A DNA stretch of 64,000 nt, taken from Muricauda sp. SCSIO 64092. GTDB lineage: Bacteria; Bacteroidota; Bacteroidia; Flavobacteriales; Flavobacteriaceae. The translations under genes and the position numbers were made by a program. This document shows, piece by piece, positions 17,945 to 26,332 of this stretch. The DNA is taken from positions 4,974,501 to 5,038,500 of the forward strand of contig NZ_CP095413.1 in the NCBI RefSeq assembly GCF_023016285.1, given 5' to 3'. Numbering within the stretch: position 1 is the stretch's first letter; each line of letters opens with the position of its first letter. Below the pieces are notes generated by a model. It saw only the letters and a list, made by a program, of their open reading frames with translations. It was not told the DNA's origin and did not search any database.

Positions 17945-19317
17945 ACCTTTTGTATTTAGCCTACCGCAACATGGTCTCAAAACCCTTGAATATGGTTTTG
18001 AGCCTGGTACTTTTGGTACTTAGCGTTTCCTTGGTCACTTTTGTCCTGCAGCTCGGTAAGCAACTGAATGGACAAATGGACAAGAACATTACCCCGGTGG
18101 ACATGGTCGTTGGGGCCAAAGGGAGTCCATTGCAGTTGGTGCTTTCCTCCGTTTTGCATATTGACGTACCTACCGGTAACATTAAACTGGAGGAGGCAGA
18201 GTCCATTAAGAATCACCCCTTTGTAGGGTCGGCCATATCCGTTTCCTATGGGGATAACTACAAAGGGTATCGCATTTTGGGTACGGAACCGGGTTATTTG
18301 GATAACTATGGTGTTGTTTTAAGCGAGGGAGGTTTATTTCAACGACCTTTTGAAATAGTGGCAGGGAATACCGTTGCCAAAAAATTGGGACTCCAAATAG
18401 GGGATAGGATTACCAGTTCCCATGGTTTGGCCGCTGCCGGTGGGGAAGCACATGATGATCACCCCTATACCATTGCTGGAATTTTGGAGCCCTCCGGCAC
18501 TGTGGTCGATCAGTTGCTGGTATGTGATTTGGAAAGTATCTGGGATGCGCACTCGCATCATGGAGAGGAACAGCACAATGAAGATGAAAAGCATGAAGAA
18601 GGGGAACATGACCACGAAGGACATGACCATGAGGAACCTGATCATGAGGAACATGACCACGAAGGACATGACCACGACCATGAAGGACATGATCATAAGG
18701 AACATGAAGGTGGAGAACAGGTTCATGATGAAGCTAACGACACCGGACACGATTATGAAGACCATGATGATGAACTTGAGATTACCTCTCTTTTGGTGAA
18801 ATTCAAAAGTCCCCTGGGCCTGGTACAGTTACCGCGCTTTATCAATGAAAATACCAATATGCAGGCCGCCCTTCCTGGTTTTGAGATACAACGGCTTATG
18901 GGTTTCCTGGGTTCCGGCGTAAAGACCATAAACGGTATCGCTTTTGCCATTCTGTTCGTTTCTGGTTTCAGTATTTTCATCAGTCTATTGAAGACCATAC
19001 GGGAACGAAGACAGGAATTGGCATTATTGCGTACCTATGGCCTGGGAACACGAAAATTGCTCTTCTTGGTATTGTTTGAAGGGCTGCTTTTGGCCTTGAT
19101 AGGATTTTGGCTTGGATGGGTATTGGGTCGTTTGGCCCTGGCCCTGGCTTCGGGGTATATTGAATCGGGATATGGGTATGTTTTGCAATTGAATGGACCC
19201 AATCTTCCCGAGTTGTTACTTTTTGGGGTAACTTTGGTCATAGCCATTATTGCTGTTTTGTTGGCGTCCACATCGATTTTTAAATTGAACATTTCAAAAA
19301 CGTTGGCCGATGTATAA
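17941..19317 (+). CDS. FtsX-like ABC permease with histidine-rich extracytoplasmic loop
   Basis: 458 residues from the ATG at 17941, which overlaps the ATPase stop. Layout: membrane helix about 13-35, a large periplasmic MacB-like domain, then three C-terminal helices (about 320-440) typical of FtsX/MacB permeases. Residues about 205-279, within the periplasmic domain, hold roughly 76 residues containing 21 His and many Asp/Glu (HDHEGHDHE-type repeats), a strong zinc- or nickel-binding signature. In Vibrio ZrgA-like systems the His-rich segment is a separate protein; here it appears built into the permease. The 3' end overlaps the next gene by 8 bases. Confidence 0.88.
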   Translation: MNLLYLAYRNMVSKPLNMVLSLVLLVLSVSLVTFVLQLGKQLNGQMDKNITPVDMVVGAKGSPLQLVLSSVLHIDVPTGNIKLEEAESIKNHPFVGSAISVSYGDNYKGYRILGTEPGYLDNYGVVLSEGGLFQRPFEIVAGNTVAKKLGLQIGDRITSSHGLAAAGGEAHDDHPYTIAGILEPSGTVVDQLLVCDLESIWDAHSHHGEEQHNEDEKHEEGEHDHEGHDHEEPDHEEHDHEGHDHDHEGHDHKEHEGGEQVHDEANDTGHDYEDHDDELEITSLLVKFKSPLGLVQLPRFINENTNMQAALPGFEIQRLMGFLGSGVKTINGIAFAILFVSGFSIFISLLKTIRERRQELALLRTYGLGTRKLLFLVLFEGLLLALIGFWLGWVLGRLALALASGYIESGYGYVLQLNGPNLPELLLFGVTLVIAIIAVLLASTSIFKLNISKTLADV

Positions 19318-19753
19318 ACCATTTTTTTTGTTCCTTTTTCCTGTTTTCCTTATGGTTCAGAGCGTTTCTGCGCAGTTGGAAGTAACGTGGCAGGATTTCG
19401 CCGATGTGAATTTTGAACCGATGTACAATGAAAAGTACGACGTTCACTTTTTGATGCCCAAATTTGGGGAAAGGATTAAAACCTATCAGGGAAAGAAAGT
19501 CCAGATTACCGGGTATTTTTTGGATATTTCCGGAACAGGTGAAGTTTTTTTGGTTTCAGCCAATCCAATGGCTTCCTGCTTTTTTTGTGGTGCTGCAGGG
19601 CCAGAAAGTATCGTTGAGGTCAATTTTAAGGAAAGACCCCCCTTTAAGACGGACCAGGTTGTTCAGGTTACAGGCATCCTGGAATTGAACGGTAATAATG
19701 TAGATCATTGCAACTATATTTTAAAAGAGGCATCGGGAAAATTGGTGAATTGA
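19310..19753 (+). CDS. Secreted CFFCG protein 1 (DUF3299-like)
   Basis: 147 residues with a signal peptide (about 1-21, ending VSAQ). The core ITGYFLDI...VFLVSANPMASCFFCGAAGPES resembles DUF3299 periplasmic proteins, an OB-like beta-barrel family, with a conserved CFFCG pair in place to bind metal or form a disulfide; the tail has a lone Cys near DHCNYIL. Such proteins accompany LolD/FtsX-type zinc transport genes in gamma-proteobacteria. It overlaps the permease gene and is followed one base after its stop by a paralogue. A periplasmic metal-binding role is inferred. Confidence 0.75.
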   Translation: MYKPFFLFLFPVFLMVQSVSAQLEVTWQDFADVNFEPMYNEKYDVHFLMPKFGERIKTYQGKKVQITGYFLDISGTGEVFLVSANPMASCFFCGAAGPESIVEVNFKERPPFKTDQVVQVTGILELNGNNVDHCNYILKEASGKLVN

Positions 19754-19754
19754 T

Positions 19755-20189
19755 ATGAAGACCGTAGTGCTATTGTCCCTCCTGGTTTTTTCCATGGAAC
19801 TGACGGCCCAAACCGCATTGGACTGGTCAGATTTGGAACGGGGCATCACTTGGAGAAAAAGCGACGCCAAAAAGGCATATCCCGGTTTTTTGGAAGCTGA
19901 CTTTTCAACCAAACTCACGGATTTGGAAGGAAAGGAAGTTTCATTGATTGGGTTTCTTTTGGTATTGGATGGAAGTCAATCGGTCTACATGCTTTCCAAA
20001 AATCCAATGGCAAGCTGTTTCTTTTGTGGTAATGGCGGGCCAGAGACCATCTCGGAAATTGCATTTGCCCAAAAAACCTCCTTTGCCATGGATGATTTGA
20101 TTACGGTAACGGGAATCCTACGTTTAAATCGGGATGACCCGACCCGCTGTTACTACCTCATCGAACAAGCCGAAGCCTTTGGTATCTAA
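19755..20189 (+). CDS. Secreted CFFCG protein 2, tandem paralogue
   Basis: 144 residues, signal peptide to about residue 18 (ELTAQ). It repeats the plan of the preceding protein: LIGFLLVLDGSQSVYMLSKNPMASCFFCGNGGPET, then VTGILRLN and a late Cys in DPTRCYYLIE. Outside the NPMASCFFCG block similarity to the first copy is low, so the duplication is old and the two probably have distinct tasks, for example as a heterodimer. It lacks the first copy's acidic N-terminal segment and instead has a basic WRKSDAKKAY stretch. It is fourth in the operon, 13 bases before the repressor gene. Confidence 0.75.
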   Translation: MKTVVLLSLLVFSMELTAQTALDWSDLERGITWRKSDAKKAYPGFLEADFSTKLTDLEGKEVSLIGFLLVLDGSQSVYMLSKNPMASCFFCGNGGPETISEIAFAQKTSFAMDDLITVTGILRLNRDDPTRCYYLIEQAEAFGI

Positions 20190-20202
20190 ATAGCAATCCA
20201 AA

Positions 20203-20598
20203 ATGATCGGTGATGACCTTCTACAGCAACAAGGACTAAAAAGGACAAAATTGCGGATGGCACTTTTGGACTGTTTCCTAAACGCCAAACACGCACTGTC
20301 CTATCCAGATATTAAACAGACGTTGGGAGAAGGGGTGGACAAGTCCACGCTCTACCGAAACCTGAGCGCTTTTGAAGAGGCGGGCATCATCCATCGCATT
20401 AATGATCAAAGTGGTGTGGCGAAATATGCATTTGGCAAGGTCCACGATCATGGTCGCAATCATGCCCATTTTGTTTGCGAGCAATGCGAAACGGTCTATT
20501 GTATTGAAAAAGCGACAACAGTGGACATCAATGTTCCCAAAGGATTTAAAACCAAGACCATACAGACCATTATCAGAGGAATCTGTTCCGATTGTTAG
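20203..20598 (+). CDS. Fur-family metal-responsive repressor (Zur-like)
   Basis: 131 residues. The winged helix (residues about 10-75, with DKSTLYRNLSAFEEAGIIHR as the recognition part) is followed by the metal-binding dimerisation domain with His81, His83, His87, His89, and the structural zinc site made of two CxxC pairs (Cys92/Cys95 and Cys128/Cys131). The position as last gene of an operon of zinc-type transport genes and the matching palindrome in that operon's promoter make Zur the best guess; Fur or another metal sensor remains possible. Autoregulation is expected through the 17265 box. Confidence 0.88.
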   Translation: MIGDDLLQQQGLKRTKLRMALLDCFLNAKHALSYPDIKQTLGEGVDKSTLYRNLSAFEEAGIIHRINDQSGVAKYAFGKVHDHGRNHAHFVCEQCETVYCIEKATTVDINVPKGFKTKTIQTIIRGICSDC

Positions 20599-20680
20599 CA
20601 ACTCGATGGAAGGGGTAACCATGGCAACACCATACGGGCGTGTAGCAGGTATGCACAACATTTTTGGGTTAAAAGACCAT

Positions 20681-21265
20681 TTACCAGAACGTATTTTCCA
20701 ACATGGAAATAAGGGACATTCCAGCGGCCGCCCCCGAAATGAACACATTCCATTCACGGTGCTTGACCCTCAGGATATTGAGGAAAAGAAAGGCAACACC
20801 AACGATAAAAAGCACAACCAACAATTGACCAAGCTCTATACCAATGTTAAAGCCCAATAGGGGTATTACAATATCGGTAGGGTCCATGATCAGGGCCTTG
20901 AAGTAATTGGAAAAGTCCATGCCATGAATCAATCCAAAGAACAACGCCATGCTATAGTTTTGATTCATTCTTGAAGATTTTTCGGTAGTATTTGGACCAA
21001 TGACATTGTGAAGGGCGGTAATGAATATGGTTGCTGGGATAAGGAATTTTATCAAATTTGAAGGAATTGAAAAAATGTCCAGGGACACCAGGACCAAAGT
21101 GATACTATGACCAATGGTGAAAGCAGTCACCAAAATTAAAATCTTCTTCCATTGTTCGATTCGATAGACCGCACAAAGCACTACCAAGAAAAGAATATGG
21201 TCATAAGCCGCCATATCGGCAATATGGTCAAAACCAAGTTTAAGATAAAACTCAAATGGGTGCAT
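20681..21265 (-). CDS. HupE/UreJ-like membrane protein
   Basis: 194 residues, about six to seven membrane helices. The N-terminal GFDHIADMAAYDHILFLVVL and the ILVTAFTIGHSITLVLV stretch are the HupE/UreJ signature with buried His and Asp residues; a third His motif is FFGLIHGMDFSNY. HupE proteins move divalent metals, chiefly nickel or cobalt. It is convergent with the repressor gene and one base downstream of a DUF6702 gene, forming the usual HupE plus secreted-partner pair of Bacteroidota. The substrate in this setting may be zinc, nickel or cobalt; undecided. Confidence 0.82.
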   Translation of the reverse strand: MHPFEFYLKLGFDHIADMAAYDHILFLVVLCAVYRIEQWKKILILVTAFTIGHSITLVLVSLDIFSIPSNLIKFLIPATIFITALHNVIGPNTTEKSSRMNQNYSMALFFGLIHGMDFSNYFKALIMDPTDIVIPLLGFNIGIELGQLLVVLFIVGVAFLFLNILRVKHREWNVFISGAAAGMSLISMLENTFW

Positions 21266-21266
21266 C

Positions 21267-21776
21267 TTAGAATTTCAGTTGGTGAACGGCTGTTTTTTTA
21301 TTGAGCATCAAACTATTGGACTTTCCGTTGACATGGACATAGACGATGTTGTTTTGATCAAAGAACAAGTCGGTGAAAACGGCATTTTTGATTTCGAGGG
21401 AGGTCAGGGGCGATGGTTGTTGATATTCGAAGTAAACCCATAATGCGGTATTCTCACCTTCACCGCTCAATTTCTTATGCTTTATTTGCAATTCTACTGC
21501 CTTTTTATTGGCTTTTACATGGAAAAACTGATTGAGATAGTCCAACAATAGTTGATTGGCTTTAACGGATTCATTGGGCTGGCAAAAGGCGAGCTCCTTG
21601 CTGTAGGGGTCAAAAACCAAGGCCTCATTCACATCGGTTAAGAACAGTTTTAGGTTAATGGTCAGCAATTGTTTGCTTGATGTATACTCAATCTCGCACA
21701 ACGAAAGCCTTAAAGGATGGGCGGCCATTTGCATGGACGCGGCCAACGTAATTAAAACAAATACTGATCTTAACAC
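21267..21776 (-). CDS. DUF6702-family secreted protein
   Basis: 169 residues with a signal peptide (about 1-19, MAA/HP). The mature N-terminus HPLRLSLCEIEYTSSKQLLTINLKLFLTDVNEAL fits the DUF6702 family, small periplasmic proteins with an His-Pro start after cleavage. They are often encoded beside M1 peptidases or HupE-like membrane proteins. The exposed N-terminal His could bind metal. One base separates it from the HupE-like gene, and 18 bases from the upstream M19 dipeptidase stop, so it may be read from the dipeptidase transcript or have its own promoter. Confidence 0.78.
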   Translation of the reverse strand: MLRSVFVLITLAASMQMAAHPLRLSLCEIEYTSSKQLLTINLKLFLTDVNEALVFDPYSKELAFCQPNESVKANQLLLDYLNQFFHVKANKKAVELQIKHKKLSGEGENTALWVYFEYQQPSPLTSLEIKNAVFTDLFFDQNNIVYVHVNGKSNSLMLNKKTAVHQLKF

Positions 21777-21794
21777 AGCTTGAATGCTTGCGAA

Positions 21795-23072
21795 TTAGGA
21801 GGCTTCGTTGGATTGTATCTCCTTCGCCTTAGCCTGAACTTCCTTGAAAACACGGATGAGGTTACCGCCCCAGATTTTTCGGATCTGTTCCTCGGTATAC
21901 CCACGCTTTACGAGTTCTATGGTGATGTTCATCACCTCACTGGCATCAAAAACCCCTTCGATTCCACCACCTCCGTCGAAATCACAACCAATTCCAACAT
22001 GATCTATTCCTGCTACTTTCACAATATGATCGATATGATCGGCAACATGGGTAACGGTCGCGGGAGGGTTCGGGAATTTTTCATTCAACTCCTGAAAGGA
22101 CTTCCGTAAAGCCGTTCGTTCTTCCCTTGTCATTTCCCCGATGGGTTTCATGTTTGCCCGGAGTGCAGCTACCGCAGAGTCCCGCTTTGCGTTCGGGGGA
22201 GCTTCCCTTAGATAGTCAGCAAGCATGGTAAGTTGGACAACACCACCATTTTCCGCCATCATCTTCAACATTTCATCGGTCATATTGCGTTCGTGATTGG
22301 TCACTGCCCTGGCGTTGGAATGGCTTGCAATAATTGGTGCCTTTGACAGTTTTACGGCATCATAGAATACGCTATCATTCCCATGGGAGACATCCACCAT
22401 AATACCAAGGCGATTCATCTCACCAACGACCTTGGCACCAAAATCACTGATACCACCGTGTTCGGTTCCGTTTGGATCGGTAGCGGAATCGGCCAAATCG
22501 TTGTTGGAAGAATGTACCAGGGTGATATAGCGTACCCCTTTTTCAAAATACAGTTCAACATTGGAAAGATCTTTGCCGATGGGATAACCGTTCTCTATAC
22601 CAATGTAAATGGCCCGTTTTCCTTCCTTTTCCAAAGCATACGCATCATCTGGGTTTAGCGCAAGTCCAACAATATCCGAATTCTTTTGGGTAGAGGCCAC
22701 GATTGAATCCATCATTTGGAGGCAGAGTGCCTTAGCTCGGGTGTTGCCATCATCATCACGAATATCTTGAGCCACAAAGGCCGCAAAGAAGATGGCGTCC
22801 AACCCACCTTCAATCATCCGGGGATAATCCACCTTAGAGCCGGTTTCCCTGGGATCATGACGTTCGGCCATGTCAAAACCCGGTTCAATCATTCGCAAAG
22901 GGGTATCCGCATGGGTATCCAGGGTGAGCACACGTTCATGAATTTCAAGTGCCTTTTGAACCAGTTTGTCTTCTTCGGTTTTTGAATCAGTTGTAGCTGA
23001 TTTTTCTTTACATCCACCAATGAACAATATCAGGAGGAAAAAAACGGGATAGCTTTGATGTAATCTAAACAT
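21795..23072 (-). CDS. M19-family dipeptidase, lipoprotein
   Basis: 425 residues with a lipobox (FIGGC, Cys21). Membrane-dipeptidase (renal dipeptidase) motifs are complete: THADTP (first metal pair), a bridging Glu in GIENGYPIG, the two His in VDVSHGN and ASHSNARAV, and VGIGCDFDGGGG. It is a binuclear zinc enzyme that cuts dipeptides with broad side-chain tolerance. The lipid anchor places it in the periplasm. It is on the same strand as the ArgE-like and YfcC genes upstream, 95 bases apart, and the group looks like a dipeptide/amino-acid use set. Confidence 0.94.
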   Translation of the reverse strand: MFRLHQSYPVFFLLILFIGGCKEKSATTDSKTEEDKLVQKALEIHERVLTLDTHADTPLRMIEPGFDMAERHDPRETGSKVDYPRMIEGGLDAIFFAAFVAQDIRDDDGNTRAKALCLQMMDSIVASTQKNSDIVGLALNPDDAYALEKEGKRAIYIGIENGYPIGKDLSNVELYFEKGVRYITLVHSSNNDLADSATDPNGTEHGGISDFGAKVVGEMNRLGIMVDVSHGNDSVFYDAVKLSKAPIIASHSNARAVTNHERNMTDEMLKMMAENGGVVQLTMLADYLREAPPNAKRDSAVAALRANMKPIGEMTREERTALRKSFQELNEKFPNPPATVTHVADHIDHIVKVAGIDHVGIGCDFDGGGGIEGVFDASEVMNITIELVKRGYTEEQIRKIWGGNLIRVFKEVQAKAKEIQSNEAS

Positions 23073-23167
23073 GGATTCCGGTTAATGTTATTGATAAGAG
23101 TTAAATGTACAACAATAGATGGGGCAGGGGATACTTTTGGTATAAATCTTTCCAATCTTCAATCAAC

Positions 23168-24334
23168 TTAGGCAAAATTAGCTGAGGACAGCTCTTGGAT
23201 CAACTTTTCCATCATCTCCATACCTTTTTCCAATTGTTCATGGCTGATGTATTCATCAGCCCTATGGGCTTGGGCAATGGACCCCGGTCCACAAATGGCG
23301 GATTGAAAACCTTCATTTGCAAATTGTCCTGCTTCCGCTGCATAGGAAACTGTATTTAGTGTTGCGTTTCCCGAAAGTCTTTTGACCAAATCGACAATAG
23401 CATCATCGGCCTTGGTATCCAAATGGGGCACTGGAGGGTGGTTCTCAACGGTCTTTATGGAAAAATCGGGAAAAAGCTTCCGCAATTCTTCTTCCCGTTT
23501 GCGGCAGTAAGCCTCAAATTCTGCGACAATGGACCCCATATCATCCATAGGAATGGTGCGTAAATCCCAATAAAAATGGGCCTTATCGGCTATTACATTG
23601 GGCGCAATGCCTCCATCCACCAAACCAATGTGAATGGACGAGTGCGGCGGATGAAAACGGTCATCCAACCGCTGATTCGCAATTAGTTGGTCCATCTTGT
23701 TTTCCAGCCAAAGAATCAAACGCATGGATTCGTGGATGGCACTTACCTCTTGTTTTATACGGCTGCTGTGTCCGGCGGAGCCGTTGACATAGGTCTCAAG
23801 AATATAAATACCCTTCTGCCCAACAATGGGTTCCATCAGGGAAGGTTCACCAATGATGGCGTATTTTGGCGTTTCCCTATAATGGGTTTTCATGGCTTGG
23901 GCCAGTTCTGGCCCTGCCAAACAACCTACTTCCTCATCATAGGAAAAAGCGAAATAAATAGGCTTTTTCAGGTTGGCTTTTACCATTTGGGGCACTGCTG
24001 CCAAACAACAGGCAATAAAGCCCTTCATATCACAAGAACCCCTGCCATACCATTTTCCGTCCCCCTTTTCCGTCAGCACAAAAGGGTCCGTGGTCCATTC
24101 CTGACCTTCCACGGGTACTACATCCGTATGGCCGGAAAGAATGACCCCACCGTCGATATCCGGTCCTATCCTACAATGCAATGAGGCTTTGTTCCCTTCT
24201 GCATTGGGCAATAAATTCACTTCAACGCCATGGGAGGTAATGTAGTCCCTGATCCAATGGATGATACTTAAATTGCTTTCGCCCCCGAGTACCGGGAAGG
24301 AAACCAATTTTGCAAGGATGTGCTCAACTGTCAT
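23168..24334 (-). CDS. argE: M20-family deacylase, acetylornithine deacetylase type
   Basis: 388 residues from the ATG at 24334 (MTVEHILAKLVSFPV); longer in-frame starts reach into the transporter gene. The M20 motifs SGHTDVVPVEGQEW, GRGSCDMKGF, SYDEEVGCLAG and GEPSLMEPIVGQKG supply the two-zinc site and catalytic Glu; TIPMDD and PGSIAQAHRADEY close the family pattern and agree with ArgE. It removes acetyl groups from N-acetyl-ornithine or other N-acyl amino acids in the cytoplasm. It follows the YfcC-type carrier by 5 bases, so imported acyl-amino acids or peptides may be the real substrate rather than arginine biosynthesis. Confidence 0.88.
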   Translation of the reverse strand: MTVEHILAKLVSFPVLGGESNLSIIHWIRDYITSHGVEVNLLPNAEGNKASLHCRIGPDIDGGVILSGHTDVVPVEGQEWTTDPFVLTEKGDGKWYGRGSCDMKGFIACCLAAVPQMVKANLKKPIYFAFSYDEEVGCLAGPELAQAMKTHYRETPKYAIIGEPSLMEPIVGQKGIYILETYVNGSAGHSSRIKQEVSAIHESMRLILWLENKMDQLIANQRLDDRFHPPHSSIHIGLVDGGIAPNVIADKAHFYWDLRTIPMDDMGSIVAEFEAYCRKREEELRKLFPDFSIKTVENHPPVPHLDTKADDAIVDLVKRLSGNATLNTVSYAAEAGQFANEGFQSAICGPGSIAQAHRADEYISHEQLEKGMEMMEKLIQELSSANFA

Positions 24335-24339
24335 ATAAT

Positions 24340-25737
24340 TTAACTGTAATTTGTTGCTACTGCTATAATCAAGGCCAAAAACGCCAAGAGAAGGATGATG
24401 ATCAATACGGGAAATATAAAACGGATCCATCTGTCTATAGGTACCCGACACATACTGAGCATGGCGATGAGCCCTCCCAAGGTTGGATTCACAAGGTTGG
24501 ACAACCCATCACCAATCTGAAACGCCAAAATGGTAATTTGCCTGGTGAGTCCCAAGGATTCTCCCAGTGGTAGCATTACGGGCAAGGTAGCCAATGCCTG
24601 ACCGCTTCCGGAAGGGATAAAAAAATTGATTACCGTTTGGGAAATGGACATGCAAATTGCCGAGGCGTATAAAGGCAATCCCTCCAAAACCATGGAAAGC
24701 CGATATGAAATAGTGTCACCAATATTTCCCATTTCCATAAGAACCTTTATGGTTGTTGCAAAGCCCACCATAAAAGCACCGGGTGCAGCGATTGCCACTG
24801 ACTTTAAAACGGTCTCGCTCATCGTAGTGGCACCCATTCTGGAAACCAAGCCACAAAGAAGGGCAATGATCAAAAATACCGCGGACAGTTCATTGATGTA
24901 CCAATGAAAGTTAAAAACCCCATATAAAATGGCCATGAGTCCGGCCATGAATATCGAAATGACCAACCAATTGTTTCCACTCATTCTATATTCCTGAAGT
25001 GGTCTGGACAGCGTCAATTCGCTTACATTGAGGCCTATGCCCAAACTTTTTTGCGGATTTAGGGTGATTGCTTTGAAGTACCTCACATTGTAATAGGCCA
25101 TAATGCCCAACGCCGTAAAGCAGAGCACGCTACGAAGGAGGGCGCCAGAAAACATGGACAGTTCGGCAATTTTATGTCCGGTTCCTACGGTGTAAGGGTT
25201 TATTGGAGACAATCCAAAACCGATGGTCATGGCACCCACTGAAATTCCAGCGGCCAAAATTAAATCTCCTCCCAAGGCAAGACTTAGTACCGCAGCTATG
25301 GGTACCATGGCAATATTGTTTTCATAGCCCACGGCAACGCCAAGTAGACCATAAATAAAGGTCATGATGACAATGATGAGGTGTTTGTTTTTTAGACCCA
25401 AATTTTTTACTAGTGTTCCTACGGCATTCTCTACCGCCTTTGATTTTTCCATAAACCCGAACATAATGCCACCTGCCAGTACAATGAATATGATTTCCAC
25501 AGCAGCCTTAAAGCCCAACGGTATGGCTTTGAACATGTCCAAAAAACCAACGGGCGTAGCAGGAATGGTCTTGTATGAGTCGGGAACCACCGTACTTCGA
25601 CCATCAACTAAAATCCGTTCATAGGTCCCAGCCGGAAGTAGATAGGTCAATAGGGTCACCAATACAATTATACCAAATAGCATGGTAATGGCATGTGGGA
25701 TTCGTTTAAAAAGGGACAGATTTTTGGATTTACTCAT
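24340..25737 (-). CDS. YfcC-family (DcuC-like) membrane carrier
   Basis: 465 residues with about twelve helices. The start (RIPHAITMLFGIIVLVTLLTYLLPAGTYER) and the block KAAVEIIFIVLAGGIMFGFMEKSKA match the YfcC branch of the C4-dicarboxylate carrier superfamily; SGSGQALATLPVMLPLGE and QIGDGLSNLVNPTLGG are the re-entrant-loop motifs. Members are thought to carry amino acids, peptides or C4-dicarboxylates with ions. It leads the transcript with the ArgE-like deacylase, which points to an N-acyl amino acid or peptide as cargo; inference. Confidence 0.88.
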   Translation of the reverse strand: MSKSKNLSLFKRIPHAITMLFGIIVLVTLLTYLLPAGTYERILVDGRSTVVPDSYKTIPATPVGFLDMFKAIPLGFKAAVEIIFIVLAGGIMFGFMEKSKAVENAVGTLVKNLGLKNKHLIIVIMTFIYGLLGVAVGYENNIAMVPIAAVLSLALGGDLILAAGISVGAMTIGFGLSPINPYTVGTGHKIAELSMFSGALLRSVLCFTALGIMAYYNVRYFKAITLNPQKSLGIGLNVSELTLSRPLQEYRMSGNNWLVISIFMAGLMAILYGVFNFHWYINELSAVFLIIALLCGLVSRMGATTMSETVLKSVAIAAPGAFMVGFATTIKVLMEMGNIGDTISYRLSMVLEGLPLYASAICMSISQTVINFFIPSGSGQALATLPVMLPLGESLGLTRQITILAFQIGDGLSNLVNPTLGGLIAMLSMCRVPIDRWIRFIFPVLIIILLLAFLALIIAVATNYS

Positions 25738-25807
25738 TTATCGCTAAGGGATACCCATAAACAGTTGGGTCCAAGAATTAATTCCTTTGGAATTTCGTTG
25801 ATTCCGG

Positions 25808-26332
25808 CTAATTTAAGCTAAAGTATTCTTTACAGATCAGGTCTGGACATATTTCTTTAAATACATTTCCTTGAGAATCATAAATTTTGCCGTTTATCCT
25901 GATCTGGTTAAAAATTAGCGTATTTAATTCAAGTTGCAATTCCCTTATTTTCTTGTTCAAGTAATACGAAAGAATTGCGAATTTGTTATTGGAATCCTGC
26001 CAAGATACGTTTGAACGTTCCTTTTGCCTTATAACTTCATCATAAAAACGATTTAACCCCTTTGTCCTGGAAAAACTTTGACCTCCCAATGCATCCAATA
26101 TCATCACATTGTTAATGGACAATACAAAAGAAATTTCTCTAATAGTATACTTTGTGATCAATATTTCTATTTGATTAGTGGTATCCTTGTCAAACATCAC
26201 AGAGTTGCCAAGCGATGAATAGTAGTAGTTTTTATGCTTGAACCTGGCGTTGATGATAGGTTCAAGATAATCCGTAGGGCATAAAAAGTATAGATGTCCT
26301 GGCATTGGTTTGAGGTCAAAGGCTTTTGACAT
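25808..26332 (-). CDS. Unknown protein coupled to the LCIB-like gene
   Basis: About 174 residues, no signal peptide, two adjacent ATGs (26335 and 26332). No family recognised with certainty. The pattern YYYSSLGNSVMFD...IEILITKYTIREISFVLSINNVMILDALGG faintly recalls the core of beta-carbonic anhydrases, where a Ser-Leu-containing helix is followed by a buried I-x-x-I-V-L-S strand, but the zinc ligands (CxDxR, HxxC) are absent. The C-terminus (EICPDLICKEYF) has two Cys. It overlaps the end of the LCIB-like gene by 17-20 bases, so the two are translated together; a non-catalytic partner is a guess. Confidence 0.6.
   Translation of the reverse strand: MSKAFDLKPMPGHLYFLCPTDYLEPIINARFKHKNYYYSSLGNSVMFDKDTTNQIEILITKYTIREISFVLSINNVMILDALGGQSFSRTKGLNRFYDEVIRQKERSNVSWQDSNNKFAILSYYLNKKIRELQLELNTLIFNQIRINGKIYDSQGNVFKEICPDLICKEYFSLN

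Noticed and set aside
18334..18765. Reverse-strand 143-codon frame rich in Met, Phe and Val across the His-rich loop
   Set aside because: It is the complement of the repeated His/Asp/Glu codons in the permease gene, giving an artificial hydrophobic translation.
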